From Streptomyces sp. 1222.5 (lineage in GTDB: Bacteria > Actinomycetota > Actinomycetes > Streptomycetales > Streptomycetaceae): a stretch of DNA of 64,000 nt. The stretch is from the NCBI RefSeq assembly GCF_900105245.1, contig NZ_FNSZ01000001.1, positions 7,004,001-7,068,000 on the forward strand, given 5' to 3'. A program made the position numbers and the translations under genes. Below the pieces are notes generated by a model that saw only the letters and a program-made list of their open reading frames with translations, was not told the origin of the DNA and ran no database searches. Below, piece after piece: positions 54,345 through 62,367 of this stretch. Within the stretch, counting starts at the first letter, position 1. Every line of letters begins with the position of its first letter.

Positions 54345-54760
54345 CTTTCCGAAGCGGTGCGCCAGGTAGTCGGCCTGTCGCGGCGCACCGGGTTCAGGCT
54401 CGCCCGCTTCCGAAGCGGCGCGCCGACTCCTTCTCGACGTCGCGTCCCGGCCGAATCACGTTGCGTGCAGCTCGGGCACCGCCCGCTTCCCAGGCGGTGC
54501 CCAAGCCCCTCGCACGTCGCCGCCCGGCCGGATCGCGATGCGTGCGGCCCGGGCCCGCCCGCTTCCCAGGCGGCACCCAAGTCCCCCCTCCACGTCGCCG
54601 CCCGGCCGGACGGCGGAGCCCCCAGCCCGGGCTCGCCCGCCTCCGTAGCGGTGCGCCGACTTCTCCTCGAAGAAGCCGCGTACCGGCCGGGGCCGCGGAG
54701 ACACGTGGCTCAGCTCCGCCCGGTTCCGAAGCGGTGCGCCAAGTGCTGTTCGAAGTTCAG
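54345..54760. repeat. Array of about 77-base degenerate repeats after the ROK gene
   Basis: The core CTTCCGAAGCGGTGCGCC recurs at 54345, 54407, 54486, 54562, 54640 and 54723 (intervals 62, 79, 76, 78, 83). Units 3 and 4 share long stretches including CACGTCGCCGCCCGGCCGGA. The last unit is the 3' end of the epimerase-like gene on the minus strand, where it encodes AHRFGTGR. The 426 bases 54284-54709 hold this array and no other gene. Confidence 0.85.
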
Positions 54761-55462
54761 CTTGCCCACCGCGTGGTCCGGTGCCAGGTGGCCGCCCGCG
54801 CGGAAGGCGCCGTAGGCCCTGCCGAAGAGCGGGAGTCGCACGATCAAACGGCGCCGGCCGGTGGCCCGCAGGTAGGACCGGGCCAGCGAGTCGAACGAGC
54901 GCACCTCCGGACCGCCCATGTCGGGCACTCGTCCGGCCGGTGCGGCGAGCGCCAACTCCGCCAGGCGACCGGCCACTTCCGTCACCTCGACGGGCTGGTC
55001 CGGCACCCCGGCGGGGAGCACCAGGACCGGCGACTTGGCCAGCCCCCGCAGGACGGTGACCACCAGGTCGTGGAACTGGGTCGCGCGCAGCACCGTCCAG
55101 CCCAGCCCCGATTCCTCGATCTGCCGCTCCACCGCGAGCTTGCTCCGGTAGTAGCCGAACGGCACCCGGTCGACGCCGACGATGGAGATGTAGAGGAGGT
55201 GCCCCACCGAGGCCCGCCGTGCCGCCTCGATCAGGTGCGCGGCCGCCTTCTCGTCCCCGCCCCTGGGGCTGCTCGCGCAGTGCACGACCGTCTCCACGCC
55301 CGCCAGGGCCGCGTCCAGCCCCGGGCCGCCCTCGCGCAGATCGACGGCGTACGGCTGCGCGTGCCGGCTGAGCACCCGCACGTCGTGCCCGCCCGCCCGC
55401 AGCTCGTCCGTGACGACCCGGCCGAGCGTTCCGGTCCCGCCGGTCACCAGGATGGTGGTCAT
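54710..55462 (-). CDS. NAD(P)-binding epimerase/NmrA-like protein
   Basis: 250 residues. Rossmann motif TTILVTGGTGTLGRVV at the N terminus, YYRSKLAVERQIEESGLGWTVLRATQFHD typical of atypical short-chain dehydrogenases, then a C-terminal substrate part. Such proteins act as quinone oxidoreductases, epimerases or redox sensors. ATG 55462 has GGAG upstream; the in-frame codons further upstream are not conserved-looking. Its C-terminal codons are the last unit of the 77-base repeat array. Confidence 0.85.
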   Translation of the reverse strand: MTTILVTGGTGTLGRVVTDELRAGGHDVRVLSRHAQPYAVDLREGGPGLDAALAGVETVVHCASSPRGGDEKAAAHLIEAARRASVGHLLYISIVGVDRVPFGYYRSKLAVERQIEESGLGWTVLRATQFHDLVVTVLRGLAKSPVLVLPAGVPDQPVEVTEVAGRLAELALAAPAGRVPDMGGPEVRSFDSLARSYLRATGRRRLIVRLPLFGRAYGAFRAGGHLAPDHAVGKLNFEQHLAHRFGTGRS

Positions 55463-55799
55463 GCTGTTCTCCGTCCCCTCAGGACACCGCGGCGCCCCTC
55501 CGGGGCACCCTTCGGGGAGTGAGACGTGGGGCGGCCCCGTAAACGTGACATGGCACCGTGACACGACCCGGCGGCGGGCAAGGGCCGTCGTCACCGCCGC
55601 CGGGCCCGCCCGCACCCTAAAAGGACTAGACCAGTGTGGTCAATGGGTTCGAGCCAAGGTCAACGCGCCACCTCGACGCGGAAGTTGACCGGCGGCGCTG
55701 CGCGGAGCAAGGCCGGCGACACGTACTGTGAGCGAACCCACACCCGCCCCCTGTCTGGGGGAGCGTCCGGCGTGGCACACTGGCCGTGTACCAGAAGCA

Positions 55800-55926
55800 G
55801 CGCACTCCGGGGTCGGTGAAAGTCCGAACCGGCGGTTACAGTCCGCGACCCGACCGCTTCCAGCGGCCGGTTGACCAGGTGAAATTCCTGGACCGACGGT
55901 TAAAGTCCGGATGGGAGGCAGTGCGC
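55800..55926 (+). promoter_or_regulatory. FMN riboswitch (RFN element)
   Basis: Closing stem GCGCACT (55800-55806) with AGTGCGC (55920-55926). Between are the conserved blocks GGGGTCGGTGAAAGTCCGAA, ACCGGCGGT, GTCCGCGACCC, GACCAGGTGAAATTCCTGG and ACCGACGGTTAAAGTCCGGA. Binds FMN and lowers expression of the downstream riboflavin operon. Confidence 0.96.
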
Positions 55927-55971
55927 GGCGGGCGGGCATGCGTCATGTGTGCGCGCCGCCGTATCTGGACT

Positions 55972-55987
55972 CGTCCGTATGCGGACG
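55972..55987 (+). terminator. Expression-platform hairpin of the FMN riboswitch
   Basis: CGTCCG (55972-55977) pairs with CGGACG (55982-55987) around TATG; TTTT follows at 55993-55996. Suits FMN-dependent premature termination, 94 bases before ribE. The stretch 55463-55799 upstream of the riboswitch holds no gene. Confidence 0.6.
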
Positions 55988-56089
55988 TGTCCTTTTCGGC
56001 GTCGCCCCCGATGTGTGTTCACCCGTTGATTCTGTCGTCTTCGACAGGCCCCGGAGTCCGTGCCCCCATGAGGCAGGAGGACCCGGGAA

Positions 56090-56698
56090 GTGTTCACCGG
56101 AATCGTCGAAGAACTGGGTGAGATCATCGCCGTCGAGAACCTCGGCGACGCCTCCCGTTTTCGGCTCCGCGGCCCCGTCGTGACCGAGGGCGCGCAGCAC
56201 GGCGACTCCATCGCCGTGAACGGGGTCTGTCTCACCGTCGTGGAACACGAGGGCGACGAGTTCACCGCCGACGTCATGGCCGAGACGCTCAAGCGCTCCA
56301 GCCTGGGCGCGCTCACCGTCGGCTCCCGGGTCAACCTCGAACGCCCCATGGCCGTCGGCGCGCGCCTCGGCGGGCACATCGTGCAGGGCCACGTGGACGG
56401 CACCGGGCAGATCCTGGCCCGCACCCCGTCCGAGAACTGGGAGATCGTGAAGGTCTCGCTCCCTGCGGACCTCGCGCGCTACGTCGTCGAGAAGGGCTCC
56501 ATCACGGTCGACGGCATCAGCCTCACCGTGGTCGACGCCGGCGCCGACCACTTCACGGTCAGCCTCATCCCGACCACCCTCGCCCTGACCACGCTCGGCC
56601 ACAAGCAGCCCGGTGACCCCGTCAACCTCGAGGTCGACGTCGTCGCCAAGTACGTCGAGCGCCTCCTCGGCGACCGCGCGCAGGGAGCCACCAAGTGA
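56090..56698 (+). CDS. ribE: Riboflavin synthase alpha chain
   Basis: Dismutates two lumazine molecules into riboflavin. 202 residues made of two similar lumazine-binding barrels, beginning MFTGIVEELG and, near residue 100, MAVGARLGGHIVQGHVDG as the repeat partner. GTG 56090 has GCAGGAGG upstream. First gene after the FMN riboswitch; its stop overlaps the transporter start by four bases. Confidence 0.97.
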   Translation: MFTGIVEELGEIIAVENLGDASRFRLRGPVVTEGAQHGDSIAVNGVCLTVVEHEGDEFTADVMAETLKRSSLGALTVGSRVNLERPMAVGARLGGHIVQGHVDGTGQILARTPSENWEIVKVSLPADLARYVVEKGSITVDGISLTVVDAGADHFTVSLIPTTLALTTLGHKQPGDPVNLEVDVVAKYVERLLGDRAQGATK

Positions 56699-57336
56699 AC
56701 TGGCTGAACTCCGAGGCCTTCACCCTCTTCGGCCAGCACATCATCTGGTCGGACATGGTCGGCAACATCCTCGGCCTCATCACCCTCGCCCTCGGCTGGC
56801 GCCGCTCGCTGTGGACCTGGCCCGTGCAGTTCCTGTCCGGCCTCGTCCTGTTCGGGGCCTTCTACGGCCACCTGACCGGCAGCGCCGGCAAGCAGGTCGT
56901 CGTCATGGCGGTCGCGCTGTACGGCTGGTGGCAGTGGCAGCGCAACAAGGACCGGGCCGTGGACGGCCACATCGTCCCCCGGTTCGCCACCTGGCGTGAG
57001 CGGGCCGCGATGCTCGGCGCGGCGGCCGTCGGCACCGTCGCGGTGGCCCTGCTCTTCACGGCCTACCCGTCCCTGTCCTGGGACCCCTGGCCGGACGCCT
57101 ACATCTTCGTCGGCACCGTCGTCGCCATGTACGCCCAGGCCAAGGGCATGGTCGAGTTCTGGTTCGCCTGGCTGCTCGTCGACCTCGTGGGCGTACCCCT
57201 CAACTTCGCCAACGGCTACGCGTTCTCCGGCTTCGTCTACGTCATCTACGGCGCACTCGTCCTGTGGGGCATGCGCGACTGGTGGCTGCGCTCCCGCAGG
57301 AGCCCGCAGCCCGTCCTGGAAGGAGCGCCGGCATGA
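56695..57336 (+). CDS. PnuC-family transporter, probable riboflavin transporter (PnuX-like)
   Basis: 213 residues, about seven membrane segments (for example NILGLITLALGWRRSLWTWPVQFLSGLVLFGAF). PnuC-type signature WxQW...YGWWQWQRN and WLLVDLVGVPLNFANGYAFSGFVYVIY. Location inside an FMN-riboswitch operon, with stop-start overlaps on both sides (ribE and ribBA), points to riboflavin uptake like corynebacterial PnuX rather than nicotinamide riboside transport. GTG start. Confidence 0.85.
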   Translation: MNWLNSEAFTLFGQHIIWSDMVGNILGLITLALGWRRSLWTWPVQFLSGLVLFGAFYGHLTGSAGKQVVVMAVALYGWWQWQRNKDRAVDGHIVPRFATWRERAAMLGAAAVGTVAVALLFTAYPSLSWDPWPDAYIFVGTVVAMYAQAKGMVEFWFAWLLVDLVGVPLNFANGYAFSGFVYVIYGALVLWGMRDWWLRSRRSPQPVLEGAPA

Positions 57337-58646
57337 CCTCGGCACCGATCCTGTACCGCACGGACGACATCGAGAACTTCCAACTCGACCCCGTGGAGCA
57401 GGCCATCGCGGACATCGCGGCCGGCCGCCCCGTCGTGGTCGTCGACGACGAGGACCGCGAGAACGAGGGCGACCTCGTCATCGCCGCCGAGAAGGCGACC
57501 CCCGAGATCGTCGCCTTCATGATGAGCGAGTGCCGTGGCCTGATCTGCGCCCCCATGGAGGGCGAGGAGCTGGACCGGCTGCGGCTGCCGCAGATGGTCG
57601 AGGACAACACCGAGTCGATGAAGACGGCGTTCACCGTCTCCGTCGACGCCTCCGCCGCGCACGGCGTGACCACCGGCATCTCGGCCGCCGACCGCGCCAC
57701 GACGCTCCAGCTGCTCGCGAACGGCACCGCCGAACACACCGACTTCGTGCGCCCCGGCCACATCTTCCCGCTGCGCGCCCGGCCCGGCGGCGTCCTCGTC
57801 CGCGACGGCCACACCGAGGCCGCCGTCGACCTCGCCCGGCTCGCGGGCCTGCGCCCGGCCGGCGCCATCGTGGAGATCGCCGGCGAGGACGGCCGCATGC
57901 TGCGCCTGCCCGAGCTGATCCCGTTCGCCCGCAAGCACGGCCTGACGATCATCTCCATCGAGGACCTGATCGCCTACCGCCGCGGCAGCGAGCCCACCGT
58001 CCGCCGTGAGGCCGAGACCCGGCTGCCCACCGCGCACGGCACCTTCACCGCCTACGGCTACCGGTCCACCCTCGACGGCGTCGAGCACGTCGCCCTCGTG
58101 CACGGCGAGATCGGCGCGGGCGAGGACGTCCTGGTCCGCGTCCACTCCGAATGCCTCACCGGAGACGTCTTCGGCTCCCTGCGCTGCGACTGCGGCCCCC
58201 AGCTGGACACCTCCCTGGCCCGCATCCAGGAGGAGGGCCGCGGCGTCGTGGTCTACCTGCGCGGGCACGAGGGACGCGGCATCGGACTGCTGTCCAAGCT
58301 GCGGGCCTACGAGCTCCAGGAACGGGGCCGTGACACCCTCGACGCCAACCTGGAACTGGGCCTGCCCGCCGACGCCCGCGACTACGGCGCCGGCGCGCAG
58401 ATCCTCGCCGACCTCGGCGTCCGCAGCGTCCGGCTCATGACCAACAACCCCGACAAGACCGACGCGCTGCTGCGCCACGGTCTGCGGGTCACCGGCCGCG
58501 AGCCGATGCCGGTCCAGGTCGGCGAGCACAACATGCGCTACCTGCGCACCAAGCGGGACCGGATGGGACACGACCTGCCCTGGCTGGACACGCCCGCCGT
58601 GTCGGCCCCCGCGGCCGCGCCCGCGGCCACCTGCGGCAACCAGTAA
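57333..58646 (+). CDS. ribBA: 3,4-DHBP synthase / GTP cyclohydrolase II
   Basis: 437 residues. The N-terminal DHBP synthase domain (DDEDRENEGDLVIAAEKAT, residues about 34-52) makes the four-carbon unit from ribulose 5-phosphate. The C-terminal GTP cyclohydrolase II domain has the zinc cysteines in SECLTGDVFGSLRCDCGPQL and RGHEGRGIGL. ATG 57333 has AAGGAG upstream and overlaps the transporter stop. Ribulose 5-phosphate links it to rpe chemistry elsewhere in the window. Confidence 0.97.
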   Translation: MTSAPILYRTDDIENFQLDPVEQAIADIAAGRPVVVVDDEDRENEGDLVIAAEKATPEIVAFMMSECRGLICAPMEGEELDRLRLPQMVEDNTESMKTAFTVSVDASAAHGVTTGISAADRATTLQLLANGTAEHTDFVRPGHIFPLRARPGGVLVRDGHTEAAVDLARLAGLRPAGAIVEIAGEDGRMLRLPELIPFARKHGLTIISIEDLIAYRRGSEPTVRREAETRLPTAHGTFTAYGYRSTLDGVEHVALVHGEIGAGEDVLVRVHSECLTGDVFGSLRCDCGPQLDTSLARIQEEGRGVVVYLRGHEGRGIGLLSKLRAYELQERGRDTLDANLELGLPADARDYGAGAQILADLGVRSVRLMTNNPDKTDALLRHGLRVTGREPMPVQVGEHNMRYLRTKRDRMGHDLPWLDTPAVSAPAAAPAATCGNQ

Positions 58647-58667
58647 GCGAAAGCACTTAGGAGAGAC

Positions 58668-59153
58668 GTGAGCGGCAAGGGTGCACCGGAGCTGTCCGTA
58701 CGCAACGCGAGCGACCTCAGGGTCGCCGTCATCGCGGCACAGTGGCACGTGAAGGTGATGGACGGTCTGGTGAACGGCGCCCTGCGCGCCCTGCACGAAC
58801 TCGGCATCGACGAGCCGACGCTGATCCGCGTCCCCGGCAGCTTCGAGCTGCCGGTCGCCGCCAAGGTCCTCGCGGGCCGCGGCTACGACGCGGTGGTCGC
58901 CCTCGGCGTCGTCATCCGGGGCGGCACCCCCCACTTCGACTACGTGTGCCAGGGCGTCACCCAGGGCCTCACCCAGGTGTCCGTGGAGACCGGCGTCCCC
59001 GTCGGCTTCGGCGTGCTCACCTGCGACACCGAGGAACAGGCCCTGGACCGGGCCGGTATCGAGGGTTCCAGCGAGGACAAGGGGCACGAGGCGGTGACGG
59101 CGGCGGTGGCGACCGCGGCCACGCTCCGCTCAGTATCCGAACCCTGGCACTGA
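58668..59153 (+). CDS. ribH: 6,7-dimethyl-8-ribityllumazine synthase
   Basis: 161 residues. Joins the DHBP and pyrimidine precursors into lumazine, substrate of RibE. AAQWHVKVMDGLVNGALRAL, PGSFELPVAAK and GVVIRGGTPHFDYVC with the catalytic His are diagnostic. GTG 58668 has AGGAGA upstream. Last gene of the rib operon; hisE starts 33 bases later. Confidence 0.97.
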   Translation: MSGKGAPELSVRNASDLRVAVIAAQWHVKVMDGLVNGALRALHELGIDEPTLIRVPGSFELPVAAKVLAGRGYDAVVALGVVIRGGTPHFDYVCQGVTQGLTQVSVETGVPVGFGVLTCDTEEQALDRAGIEGSSEDKGHEAVTAAVATAATLRSVSEPWH

Positions 59154-59186
59154 GGCACCGCCCGAACCGCGTAGGGTGGGACCACC

Positions 59187-59459
59187 ATGTCCAAGAAGAC
59201 GTTCGAGGAGCTCTTCACCGAGCTCCAGCAGAAGGCCGCCCACGGCGACCCCGCCACCTCCCGCACCGCCGAACTGGTCGGGAAGGGCGTCCATGCCATC
59301 GGCAAGAAGGTCGTCGAAGAGGCCGCCGAGGTCTGGATGGCCGCCGAGTACGAGGGCAAGGAGGCGGCTGCCGAGGAGATCTCGCAGCTGCTGTACCACG
59401 TCCAGGTGATGATGGTCGCCCGCGGGATCTCCCTGGACGACGTCTACGCCCACCTGTAA
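59187..59459 (+). CDS. hisE: Phosphoribosyl-ATP pyrophosphatase
   Basis: 90 residues, all-alpha NTP pyrophosphatase of the second histidine step. The motif KKVVEEAAEVWMAAEYEGKEAAAEEISQLLYH supplies the metal-binding glutamates. ATG 59187. Pairs with hisG immediately downstream (55 bases); hisI is not in the window. Confidence 0.96.
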   Translation: MSKKTFEELFTELQQKAAHGDPATSRTAELVGKGVHAIGKKVVEEAAEVWMAAEYEGKEAAAEEISQLLYHVQVMMVARGISLDDVYAHL

Positions 59460-59514
59460 GCCCGCCCTCCGCACCAGCCGCAAGAAACCCCTTCACGCAA
59501 AGGAAGCCGACCTC

Positions 59515-60363
59515 ATGCTGCGCATCGCCGTCCCCAACAAGGGTTCACTGTCCGGCCCTGCGGCGGAGATGCTGCATGAGGCCGGCTACCAGCAGCGCCG
59601 CGAGTCCAAGGAACTGCGCATCGTCGACCCGGAGAACGAGGTCGAGTTCTTCTACCTCCGCCCCCGCGACATCGCGATCTACGTCTCCTCCGGCAAGCTC
59701 GACATCGGCATCACCGGCCGTGACCTGCTGATCGACTCCGGCGCCGACGCCGAGGAGATCCTTCCGCTCGGCTTCGCCCGCTCGACCTTCCGCTTCGCCG
59801 CCAAGCCGGGCACCGCGAACGGCATCGAGGACCTCAAGGGCAGGACGGTCGCCACCTCCTACGAGGGCATCGTCGCGGGGCACCTCGCCGACCGCGGCGT
59901 CGACGCCTCCGTCGTCCACCTGGACGGCGCCGTCGAGACCGCCATCGAGCTGGGCGTCGCCGAGGTCATCGCGGACGTCGTCGAGACCGGCACCAGCCTG
60001 CGCAACGCCGGCCTGGAGGTCTTCGGCGAGCCGATCATGAAGTCCGAGGCGATCGTCGTCCGCCGCACCGGCGCCGACTCCGAGGAGGCGAAGGTCCAGC
60101 AGTTCCTGCGCCGCCTCCAGGGCGTCCTGGTCGCGCGGACCTACGTGATGATGGACTACGACTGCCGGGTCGAGCAGCTGGAGAAGGCCGTCGCGCTCAC
60201 CCCCGGCCTGGAGTCCCCGACCGTGTCCCCGCTGCACAACGAGGGCTGGGTCGCGGTCCGCGCCATGGTCCCCGCCAAGGAGGCGCAGCGGATCATGGAC
60301 GACCTCTACTCCATCGGCGCCCGCGCCATCCTGACCACGGCCATCCACGCCTGCCGCCTCTAG
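59515..60363 (+). CDS. hisG: ATP phosphoribosyltransferase (long form)
   Basis: First step of histidine synthesis, feedback-inhibited by histidine. 282 residues, the long form with a C-terminal regulatory domain (residues about 210-282) and no HisZ needed. LRIAVPNKGSLSGPAAEML and the PRPP loop DVVETGTSLRNAGLE are clear. ATG 59515 has AAGGAAG upstream. The PH-domain gene follows after 13 bases. Confidence 0.97.
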   Translation: MLRIAVPNKGSLSGPAAEMLHEAGYQQRRESKELRIVDPENEVEFFYLRPRDIAIYVSSGKLDIGITGRDLLIDSGADAEEILPLGFARSTFRFAAKPGTANGIEDLKGRTVATSYEGIVAGHLADRGVDASVVHLDGAVETAIELGVAEVIADVVETGTSLRNAGLEVFGEPIMKSEAIVVRRTGADSEEAKVQQFLRRLQGVLVARTYVMMDYDCRVEQLEKAVALTPGLESPTVSPLHNEGWVAVRAMVPAKEAQRIMDDLYSIGARAILTTAIHACRL

Positions 60364-60376
60364 AGGTACGCCAGAG

Positions 60377-60829
60377 ATGCCCGACGTTCCCACCCTTCCC
60401 GTCACCTTCCGGCCGGGCCACACCCGGGCCATCCTGCTCACCGCCGGTGCCGTGATCTTCCTGGTGATCTCCGGGATCGCGCTGCTGCTCGAGCTCGGCC
60501 CGGGGGAGCGGCTCACCTTCGTCCTCACCGGGGCCCTCAGCTTCTGGGCGCTGGCCCAGATCGCCCGGGTGCGGGTCGTCGCCGACGAGTCCGGCGTCAC
60601 CGTGGTCAACATCGCGAGCAGGCGCCGCCTGGACTGGGCGGAGATCGTCCAGGTGAACCTCCGTCCGGGGGATCCCTGGGTGTTCCTCAACCTCAGCGAC
60701 GGCACCAGCCTGCCCGCGCTCGGCATCCAGCCCGGCCTCGCGAGGCAGCGGGCCATCGCCGACGCGCGCGCCCTGCGGGAGCTCGTCGAGACCCGCTCCG
60801 CGGCCCGCCGCGCACAAGATCAGGGCTGA
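60377..60829 (+). CDS. PH-domain membrane protein
   Basis: 150 residues. Two membrane segments at about residues 20-60 (AILLTAGAVIFLVISGIALLL and LTFVLTGALSFWALAQI), then a bacterial PH-type beta domain (VRVVADESGVTVVNIASRRRLDWAEIVQVNL...PWVFLNLSDGTSLPALGI). Follows hisG closely, a position common in streptomycetes. Function unknown. A hairpin follows 55 bases later. Confidence 0.85.
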   Translation: MPDVPTLPVTFRPGHTRAILLTAGAVIFLVISGIALLLELGPGERLTFVLTGALSFWALAQIARVRVVADESGVTVVNIASRRRLDWAEIVQVNLRPGDPWVFLNLSDGTSLPALGIQPGLARQRAIADARALRELVETRSAARRAQDQG

Positions 60830-60883
60830 CTCGGGGCCGTCCGCCCTGCCCCACTGGCCCGTGTCTTGATTAATCTGGTGACT

Positions 60884-60905
60884 GGAGGCGTTTCGCTGCG
60901 CCTCC
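60884..60905 (+). terminator. Hairpin after the his/PH unit
   Basis: GGAGGCG (60884-60890) and CGCCTCC (60899-60905) pair around an eight-base loop. No T run follows. The CNNM gene starts 128 bases on. Confidence 0.5.
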
Positions 60906-61032
60906 GCCCCTGCGTGCCACCCGGCGCCCGGGGGTTCCTGCTACCCGAGGAGTGACTCCCTCCGGCGATGGACGGATCGTCCTGTAGTACCTGCGCCGCC
61001 CCTACCCGACATACCGGGAAGGCGGTGGCAGC

Positions 61033-62367
61033 GTGACCATCTCTTTGCTGCTCCTCGGAGCGGCCCTCCTGCTGATCCTCGCCAACGGCTTCTTCGTGGC
61101 CGCCGAGTTCGGCCTCGTCACGGTCGAGCGGCCGGACGCCGAGCGGGCCGCCGCCGAAGGCGACCGCCGCGCCCGTACGGTCGTGGAGTCGCTGAAGGAG
61201 CTCTCCTTCCAGCTCTCCGGCACCCAGCTCGGCATCACCATCACCTCCCTGGTCGTCGGCATGCTCGCCGAACCGGCCCTGGCCGGGCTGCTGCACAGCC
61301 CGTTCGCCGCGCTCGGCATCCCCGCGGGCGCCGTCTCCGGCGTCGCCGTGGTCGTCGGGATGCTGCTGGCCTCCGCCATCCAGATGGTGATCGGCGAACT
61401 CGTACCCAAGAACTGGGCGGTGTCGAAGCCGCTGCAGGTCGCGCGCTTCGTCGCCGGCCCCCAGCACCACTTCTCCCGCCTGTTCCGGCCGGTGATCGCC
61501 GCACTCAACACGGTGGCCAACCGGCTGGTCCGCGCACTCGGCGTCGAGCCGGCCGACGAACTGGCCTCCGCCCGCACCCCGGGCGAACTGGTGTCCCTCG
61601 CCCGGCACTCCGCGCGGGCCGGCGCCCTGGAGCAGGACACGGCCGATCTCTTCGTCCGCACCCTGTCCCTCGGCGAGCTGACCGCGCAGCACGTCATGAC
61701 CCCCCGGGTGAAGGTCAGCGCCCTGCAGGACTCGGCCACCGCCGAGGACGTGGTCAACCTCACCCGGGCCACCGGACTGTCCCGGTTCCCCGTCTACCGG
61801 GAGAAGATCGACGAAATCGTCGGGATGGCCCACCTCAAGGACGCGCTGGCGGTCCCCGTGCACGACCGGCTGCGCACGCCGGTCGGCCGCATCATGCGCA
61901 AGGCCCTCCTCGTGCCCGAGACCCTGCCCGTCCAGCCGCTCCTCGCCCGCCTGCGCAGCGAGCAGCCCATCGCGGTCGTCGTCGACGAGTACGGCGGCAC
62001 GGCCGGTGTGGTCACCCTGGAGGACATCGTCGAGGAACTCGTCGGCGAGGTCCGCGACGAGCACGACGCCAAGGACATGCCCGAGCTGGCCCCGGCCCCG
62101 CCCGAGGACGGCAGGCCCGCCTGGGACGCGGACGGCAGCTGCCGTGTCGACATCCTCCAGCGCATAGGCCTCGACGTGCCCGAGGGGCCGTACGAGACCG
62201 TCGCCGGACTGGTCGCCGACCTGCTCGGCCGCATCCCGGCCCCCGGCGACCGGGCCGAACTGCCCGGCTGGCGGCTCTCGGTCCGGCAGGTCGGCCACTA
62301 CCGCGCCGAACGGGTCCGCCTGGTCCGGACGGTCCCCGCGGTGAACGTCATGGAGGCCGTCCGATGA
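61033..62367 (+). CDS. CNNM/CBS-domain membrane protein (CorC/HlyC family), first copy
   Basis: 444 residues. An N-terminal CNNM (DUF21) membrane domain (LLLLGAALLLILANGFFVAAEFGLV, then IQMVIGELVPKNWAVSKP), a CBS pair (HVMTPRVKVSALQDSATAEDVV...) and a C-terminal CorC_HlyC domain. Family members export Mg or Co. GTG 61033. The stop overlaps the next CNNM gene by four bases, so the two likely form a heteromeric transporter. Confidence 0.9.
   Translation: MTISLLLLGAALLLILANGFFVAAEFGLVTVERPDAERAAAEGDRRARTVVESLKELSFQLSGTQLGITITSLVVGMLAEPALAGLLHSPFAALGIPAGAVSGVAVVVGMLLASAIQMVIGELVPKNWAVSKPLQVARFVAGPQHHFSRLFRPVIAALNTVANRLVRALGVEPADELASARTPGELVSLARHSARAGALEQDTADLFVRTLSLGELTAQHVMTPRVKVSALQDSATAEDVVNLTRATGLSRFPVYREKIDEIVGMAHLKDALAVPVHDRLRTPVGRIMRKALLVPETLPVQPLLARLRSEQPIAVVVDEYGGTAGVVTLEDIVEELVGEVRDEHDAKDMPELAPAPPEDGRPAWDADGSCRVDILQRIGLDVPEGPYETVAGLVADLLGRIPAPGDRAELPGWRLSVRQVGHYRAERVRLVRTVPAVNVMEAVR

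Noticed and set aside
54345..54760. Repeat array considered as a CRISPR
   Set aside because: Whole 77-base units are related, repeats are degenerate, no unique spacers of even size, and no cas genes nearby.
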